From Chimaeribacter californicus (GTDB lineage: Bacteria > Pseudomonadota > Gammaproteobacteria > Enterobacterales > Enterobacteriaceae): 64,000 bases of DNA. Below, one piece after another: positions 60,436 to 64,000 of the stretch; position 1 is the first letter of the stretch; every line of letters begins with the position of its first letter. The notes beneath the pieces were generated by a model. It made no database searches, was not told the origin of the DNA, and was given only the letters and a program-made list of their open reading frames with translations. The stretch lies in contig NZ_PJZF01000019.1 in the NCBI RefSeq assembly GCF_002858675.1, forward strand, positions 32,461-96,460, given 5' to 3'. The position numbers and the translations under genes were made by a program.

Positions 60436-60900
60436 CTAAGGCTCAAGCCCCCGTCCATAAACCCAAACCCCAATATCCGGATACTCCACCCCCTCCCCCA
60501 TCACCTCCCACCCATGCCGCTCGTAATACCCCCTGAACGTCGCATAGAGATAAAGCGCCTCAAACCTGGCCTGCCGCGCCACCTCCACCCCATGCGCCTG
60601 CAACAGCTGGCCGATGCCGCGGCCGCGGTACGCCTCATCCACATAGAGCGCCGCCAGCCAGGGCGTCAGATCCTGGCGGCTGAGCAGGTCACTGCGCCAC
60701 AGCCCCACGGTGCCCACCAGCCGGTCGCCGTCACGAGCGATAAAAGTCACCGGCAGCCCGCTCTTTTTCAGGCTGCTGACCACGATGCTGTCGAAGAAGG
60801 CGCGGCTCTGCGCATTGCCGAACGCCTGCCAGAGCCAGTCGGTGACCTGGGGATGATGCTCAGGGAAATCGGCCAGATAACTGATGGTGATCGGGTTCAC
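60436..60900 (-). CDS. GNAT-family N-acetyltransferase
   Basis: A 154-residue GCN5-related acetyltransferase. The acetyl-CoA motif A is ALYVDEAYRGRGIGQLLQAH (RGRGIG at residues 92-97), preceded by beta strands FIARDGDRLVGTVGLWR and followed by ALYLYATFRGYYERHGWEVM. The acceptor is unknown; small-molecule acetylation is as likely as protein acetylation. Its start overlaps the end of the GntR gene by 4 nt (ATGA), so it is the last gene of the beta-glucoside operon or of a regulator-GNAT pair. Confidence 0.85.
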   Translation of the reverse strand: MNPITISYLADFPEHHPQVTDWLWQAFGNAQSRAFFDSIVVSSLKKSGLPVTFIARDGDRLVGTVGLWRSDLLSRQDLTPWLAALYVDEAYRGRGIGQLLQAHGVEVARQARFEALYLYATFRGYYERHGWEVMGEGVEYPDIGVWVYGRGLEP

Positions 60901-61691
60901 ACCAGTTTCCCCTGGAAAATCGGCACTGATTCAAACAGGTAGCCGTCAAACTCCGGCGCATCGACGTCCGACAGCTCCATCAGGGTGCTTTTGACATTCT
61001 CCATGTGCTGCCACATCGCCTGGTAGGAGCCCATCACATCGCGGCGGCGCAGGGCGGCCAGGATGTTCTGGTGGTCTGCCAGCCACTTCAGCCGGTAGCC
61101 GCGGGTGGCGATATGGCTGTGGAGCTGTTGCCAGAGCGGGCTGTTGTCACGCCGCTGCCAGATGCTTTTCACCGTCTCCAGCAGCATCTGGTTTTGCGTC
61201 GCCCCGGCAATCAGCAGGTGGAACAGTTTGTCGTTGTCGCCGCTGGTGTCGTTGGCGACAATCGCCCGCTGCTCCTGCTCCAGCGTGCGGCGCAGGTTTT
61301 CAATATCGGCTTTAGTGGCCATGGTGGCAGCAAAGGCGGCGATGTTGCTCTCCAGCAGTTGCCGCGCCTGCAGCACCTCAAACGGGCCGATCTCATTGAG
61401 CAGGGCGTCATCCTGCTCGTCGTCCGACGGAATGCGGATCACATACACGCCGGAGCCCTGGCGGATGTCCACCGTGCCTTCCAGCTCCAGCATCAGCAGC
61501 GCCTCACGCACAATGGTGCGGCTGACGCCGTAATTCTCCGCCATGTTGCGTTCCGGCGGCAGCCGTGACCCGACGGGATAGTGGCCCTGTTGGATCTGCG
61601 CACGCAGATCCTGGCCAATTTCCTGATACTGTTTCTTTTCCTGCGGAATTACGCCTTTTTCCACGGTTTCACCCTGAAGCACTCTTGCCAA
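60897..61691 (-). CDS. GntR/FadR-family regulator, ExuR/UxuR-like
   Basis: A 264-residue transcription factor. The N-terminal winged helix-turn-helix is about residues 20-85 (GSRLPPERNMAENYGVSRTIVREALLMLELEG region). The FCD effector domain (about 105-240) starts GPFEVLQARQLLESNIAAFAA, very like E. coli ExuR and UxuR. The listed start is TTG at 61691 with AGGT upstream; a GTG nine codons later with AGGGTGA is an alternative. It lies 51 bp after a PTS EIIB gene, so the effector may be a phosphorylated beta-glucoside rather than a hexuronate. That is inference. Confidence 0.82.
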   Translation of the reverse strand: MARVLQGETVEKGVIPQEKKQYQEIGQDLRAQIQQGHYPVGSRLPPERNMAENYGVSRTIVREALLMLELEGTVDIRQGSGVYVIRIPSDDEQDDALLNEIGPFEVLQARQLLESNIAAFAATMATKADIENLRRTLEQEQRAIVANDTSGDNDKLFHLLIAGATQNQMLLETVKSIWQRRDNSPLWQQLHSHIATRGYRLKWLADHQNILAALRRRDVMGSYQAMWQHMENVKSTLMELSDVDAPEFDGYLFESVPIFQGKLV

Positions 61692-61742
61692 TGATTGACC
61701 TGCCGCCCCACCTGCCGGAAGGGCGGACGGGGATCGAGGCGG

Positions 61743-62075
61743 CTAGTCTATCAAACCCAGCGCCTGATCGAGCACTTTTGCCCCGTTCAGGGTGCCGTAG
61801 GCGATGGAGTCGATCACGCCGATCGGGATCTGGTGTTCGTCAGTGATCTTTTTGTTGGCCGCCAGCTTGAAGCGCACCTGCGGCCCCAGCAGCACCGCCA
61901 CCACGTCGTTGCCGTAATTTTGCAGCTCGTCGCGCAGGTTCTGCTCCGGGATGGCATAAATGCGGAACGCCAGCCCGCGCGCCTCGGCCTCTTTCTCCAT
62001 TTTGGTCACCACCAGCGAGGTGGACATGCCTGCCGAGCAGGCGAGTACGATACGTTTCAGGTTGGCTTCACTCAT
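61743..62075 (-). CDS. PTS lactose/cellobiose-family EIIB component
   Basis: A 110-residue cytoplasmic phosphocarrier (ChbB/CelA type). The phosphorylated Cys is Cys13 in RIVLACSAGMSTSLVV. It receives phosphate from an EIIA and passes it to the sugar bound by EIIC. It overlaps the 6-phospho-beta-glucosidase gene by 4 nt. No EIIA gene is visible in the window; it may lie upstream beyond the right edge or elsewhere. Confidence 0.93.
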   Translation of the reverse strand: MSEANLKRIVLACSAGMSTSLVVTKMEKEAEARGLAFRIYAIPEQNLRDELQNYGNDVVAVLLGPQVRFKLAANKKITDEHQIPIGVIDSIAYGTLNGAKVLDQALGLID

Positions 62076-63499
62076 TTTTCATCATCATCCAGGGTCAGTG
62101 TCAGGGTGCGGGATTCGCTCAGGGCGGCGAACCAGTGGGAAGATTTTTTGCGGCGGCGCGCGCGCTGGTTGTCGAGGTCAATCTCAATCAGCCCGTAGCG
62201 GTTTTTGAAGGCGTTCATCGGCGAGACGTTATCGGTAAACGCCCACAGCATGTAGCCCCGGCAGTTCGCCCCCTCTTCGCACGCTTTCAGCGTCCAGTAG
62301 AGGTGCTCGCCAATAAAGCGGATGCGGTAGTCGTCCTGGATTTCGCCGTCCGCGCCGCGGTGCTGCGCCTCGTTTTCAACGCCCATGCCGTTCTCCGCGA
62401 TAAACCACGGGATGTTGCGGTAATCCTGCTTCAGGCGCTGCGCCATGTCGTAGATGATTTTCGGGTAGATCTCCCAGCCGCGCGACGGGTTCATCCGGCG
62501 GCCCGGCAGCTCGAAATGCTCGTAATAACAGGCTGGGTGGAACGGCGTTTCCGGGTGCCACGCCCGGCTGGGCGCTTTCACCCGGTGCGGGTAATAGAGG
62601 TTGATGCCGACCTCATCCACGGTGTTGTCGCGGATGGTCGCCAGCTCTGCCGCGTCATGCTCAAACATCACCTCATGGCGGCGCAGCAGCGCCAGCAGCT
62701 CTGCCGGGTAGTCGCCGAGGATCAGCGGGTCGAGGAAGACCCGGTTATAGAACAGATCGTACAGCTCCGCCGCGCGCCGATCGTGCGCTGCCTGCGATCG
62801 CGGGTAAGTCACTTCCGGGTTGAGGATCACGCCGATCGTCCCGGCCTGCCCACGGCGGCGGAACAGCTCCACCACTTTCGCCGTCGCCAGCACCTTGTGG
62901 TGGTTCCACTGCATCCATTTAGCGGTGTTCTGCTCATACGGCCAGCGCAGCGCATCGAGGTAGACGCGGGTCTGCACCACCACCGGCTCATTAAAGGTAA
63001 ACCAGCGCGTGACGCGGTGGCCGAAGCGCTCAAACGCCTTTTCGGCGTAGCGCACGAACAGCTCGACCACGTGTTTGCTGCTCCAGCCGTCATACTTTTC
63101 CAGCAGCGCGGCGGGCAGCTCGTAGTGTTCGAGGCAGAGCATCGGCACAATCCCGGCGGCTTCCATCTCGTCCAGCCAGCGGTCGAGATAGGCCGCGTAC
63201 TCCTCGTCCACCGTCGCGGTTTCATAGTCCGTGAGAAAGCGCGACCAGTTGATCGAGGTGCGGTAGTGGCTGAGGCCGCTGGCTTTCATCAGCGCCACGT
63301 CTTCCGGGTAGCGGTTGATGAAGTCCGTGGCGACCGCCGGGCCGTAGCCGTTATGCCAGACGTGGCGGTCGTTCTTGTACCAGGCATCGAGGTAGGAGTC
63401 CTGCCCCGGCTTTTTGCCGCTCCAGCCCTCGGTCTGCCAGGCGGAGGCCGCCGCGCCGAGGATGAATCCTTCAGGAAGTGCCAGTGAAACCTTGCTCAT
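62072..63499 (-). CDS. GH1 6-phospho-beta-glucosidase
   Basis: A 475-residue family GH1 enzyme that hydrolyses phosphorylated beta-glucosides after PTS uptake. The acid/base Glu171 lies in WFTFNEPVV and the nucleophile Glu369 in FIAENGMGV. The C-terminal stretch DNVSPMNAFKNRYG has the Ser, Lys and Tyr pattern that binds the 6-phosphate in this subfamily. It lies 2 bp after the EIIC gene. The exact glucoside (cellobiose, arbutin, salicin or a plant glycoside) cannot be told. Confidence 0.92.
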   Translation of the reverse strand: MSKVSLALPEGFILGAAASAWQTEGWSGKKPGQDSYLDAWYKNDRHVWHNGYGPAVATDFINRYPEDVALMKASGLSHYRTSINWSRFLTDYETATVDEEYAAYLDRWLDEMEAAGIVPMLCLEHYELPAALLEKYDGWSSKHVVELFVRYAEKAFERFGHRVTRWFTFNEPVVVQTRVYLDALRWPYEQNTAKWMQWNHHKVLATAKVVELFRRRGQAGTIGVILNPEVTYPRSQAAHDRRAAELYDLFYNRVFLDPLILGDYPAELLALLRRHEVMFEHDAAELATIRDNTVDEVGINLYYPHRVKAPSRAWHPETPFHPACYYEHFELPGRRMNPSRGWEIYPKIIYDMAQRLKQDYRNIPWFIAENGMGVENEAQHRGADGEIQDDYRIRFIGEHLYWTLKACEEGANCRGYMLWAFTDNVSPMNAFKNRYGLIEIDLDNQRARRRKKSSHWFAALSESRTLTLTLDDDEK

Positions 63500-63501
63500 G
63501 C

Positions 63502-64000
63502 TTACCTCACGGGTTGGGTGCCAAGTTCATTACCGGTTTCGGCCGCCAGCTGGGCGGCATCCGCCCGGCGCGAGGCCACTTTGACAAACGGCAGGTAGAT
63601 CATTACCGACACGCCGATGCAGACCAGCTGCGTGACCACCGCCCCCATCGAGCCGGCGGTGGAGAGCCAGGCGTTGATGACCGGCGGCGTGGTCCAGGGC
63701 ACCATCACCACGGCGCGCCCGGCAAAACCGAGGCTGGTGGCGAAGTAGCCGATGGTGCCGGTGACCAGCGGGGTGATGATGAACGGGATCGCCAGGATCG
63801 GGTTAAGCATAATCGGCATGCCGAAGATCACCGGTTCGTTGATGTTGAAGAAGCTCGGCCCCAGCGACAGCTTGCCGATCTCTTTCATCTCTTTGCGGCG
63901 GGAGGCGAGGATCACCGCCAGTAGCAGGCCGATGGGGCAGCCGGAGCCGCCGATGCTCATGTAGACGTCCCAGAACGGCATGGTGATGATGTTCGGGATC
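63502..64000 (-). CDS. PTS lactose/cellobiose-family EIIC permease, 5' part outside window
   Basis: The C-terminal 165 residues of a membrane permease of the CelB/ChbC type are visible. They include IPNIITMPFWDVYMSIGGSG, the signature NINEPVIFGMPIMLNP with the conserved sugar-binding Glu, and several membrane helices. It is followed after 2 bp by the 6-phospho-beta-glucosidase gene. The start codon, the promoter and any EIIA lie beyond the right edge. Confidence 0.92.
   Translation of the reverse strand, partial: IPNIITMPFWDVYMSIGGSGCPIGLLLAVILASRRKEMKEIGKLSLGPSFFNINEPVIFGMPIMLNPILAIPFIITPLVTGTIGYFATSLGFAGRAVVMVPWTTPPVINAWLSTAGSMGAVVTQLVCIGVSVMIYLPFVKVASRRADAAQLAAETGNELGTQPVR

Noticed and set aside
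62135..63487. Long plus-strand frame of 450 codons.
   Set aside because: It is antisense to the 6-phospho-beta-glucosidase gene, has Arg/His/Ala-rich composition and no recognisable domain.

Overview
The window is a stretch of chromosome from a member of the Enterobacterales. Almost every protein matches its Escherichia coli counterpart in length, motifs and order, and the sequence looks GC-rich by eye. The gene order does not match E. coli. The block cdsA-uppS-dxr-frr-pyrH-tsf-rpsB-map-glnD-dapD-yaeH (near 4 min in E. coli) runs straight into yqcA-truC-yqcC-csrB-syd... through recC, thyA, mutH, aas and galR (near 61-64 min in E. coli). This suggests a Serratia- or Yersinia-like (Yersiniaceae) lineage. 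The genus cannot be fixed from this sequence alone. I see no insertion sequence, prophage, CRISPR array or pseudogene.

1-11.5 kb: leftward genes for phospholipid and isoprenoid metabolism (cdsA, uppS, dxr), ribosome recycling (frr), UMP kinase (pyrH) and translation (tsf, rpsB). A structured rpsB leader lies between rpsB and the rightward map, glnD, dapD and yaeH. 11.5-24.7 kb: RNA modification (truC, queF, rlmM, tcdA), nucleotide hydrolysis (ppnN), the Xni flap endonuclease, sulfur transfer (csdA-csdE) and MltA. Two global regulatory RNAs are also here: csrB between yqcC and syd with an upstream UvrY palindrome, and gcvB divergent from gcvA.

24.7-47 kb: three initiator tRNA genes, amiC, argA with two ArgR boxes, the recC / ptrA-recB-recD cluster with a four-gene minor-pseudopilin operon, then lgt-thyA and rppH-ptsP. 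47-53.7 kb: a 690-bp non-coding stretch with a DnaA-box cluster, mutH, the lipoprotein gene ygdR, tas, the lysophospholipid salvage pair lplT-aas, and a single OmrA/OmrB-type sRNA.

53.8-64 kb is the more variable part. A BisC-like molybdoenzyme and a divergent class V aminotransferase sit between the omr sRNA and galR, where E. coli has neither. They are followed by galR with its own operator, roxA, a gene-free stretch with internal repeats, and a leftward beta-glucoside operon (PTS EIIC, GH1 6-phospho-beta-glucosidase, PTS EIIB, a GntR regulator and a GNAT protein) that runs off the right edge.

I found no clearly new defence or mobile system. The least explained items are the molybdoenzyme/aminotransferase pair, the repeat-rich stretch at 59.9-60.4 kb and the unassigned sugar operon.
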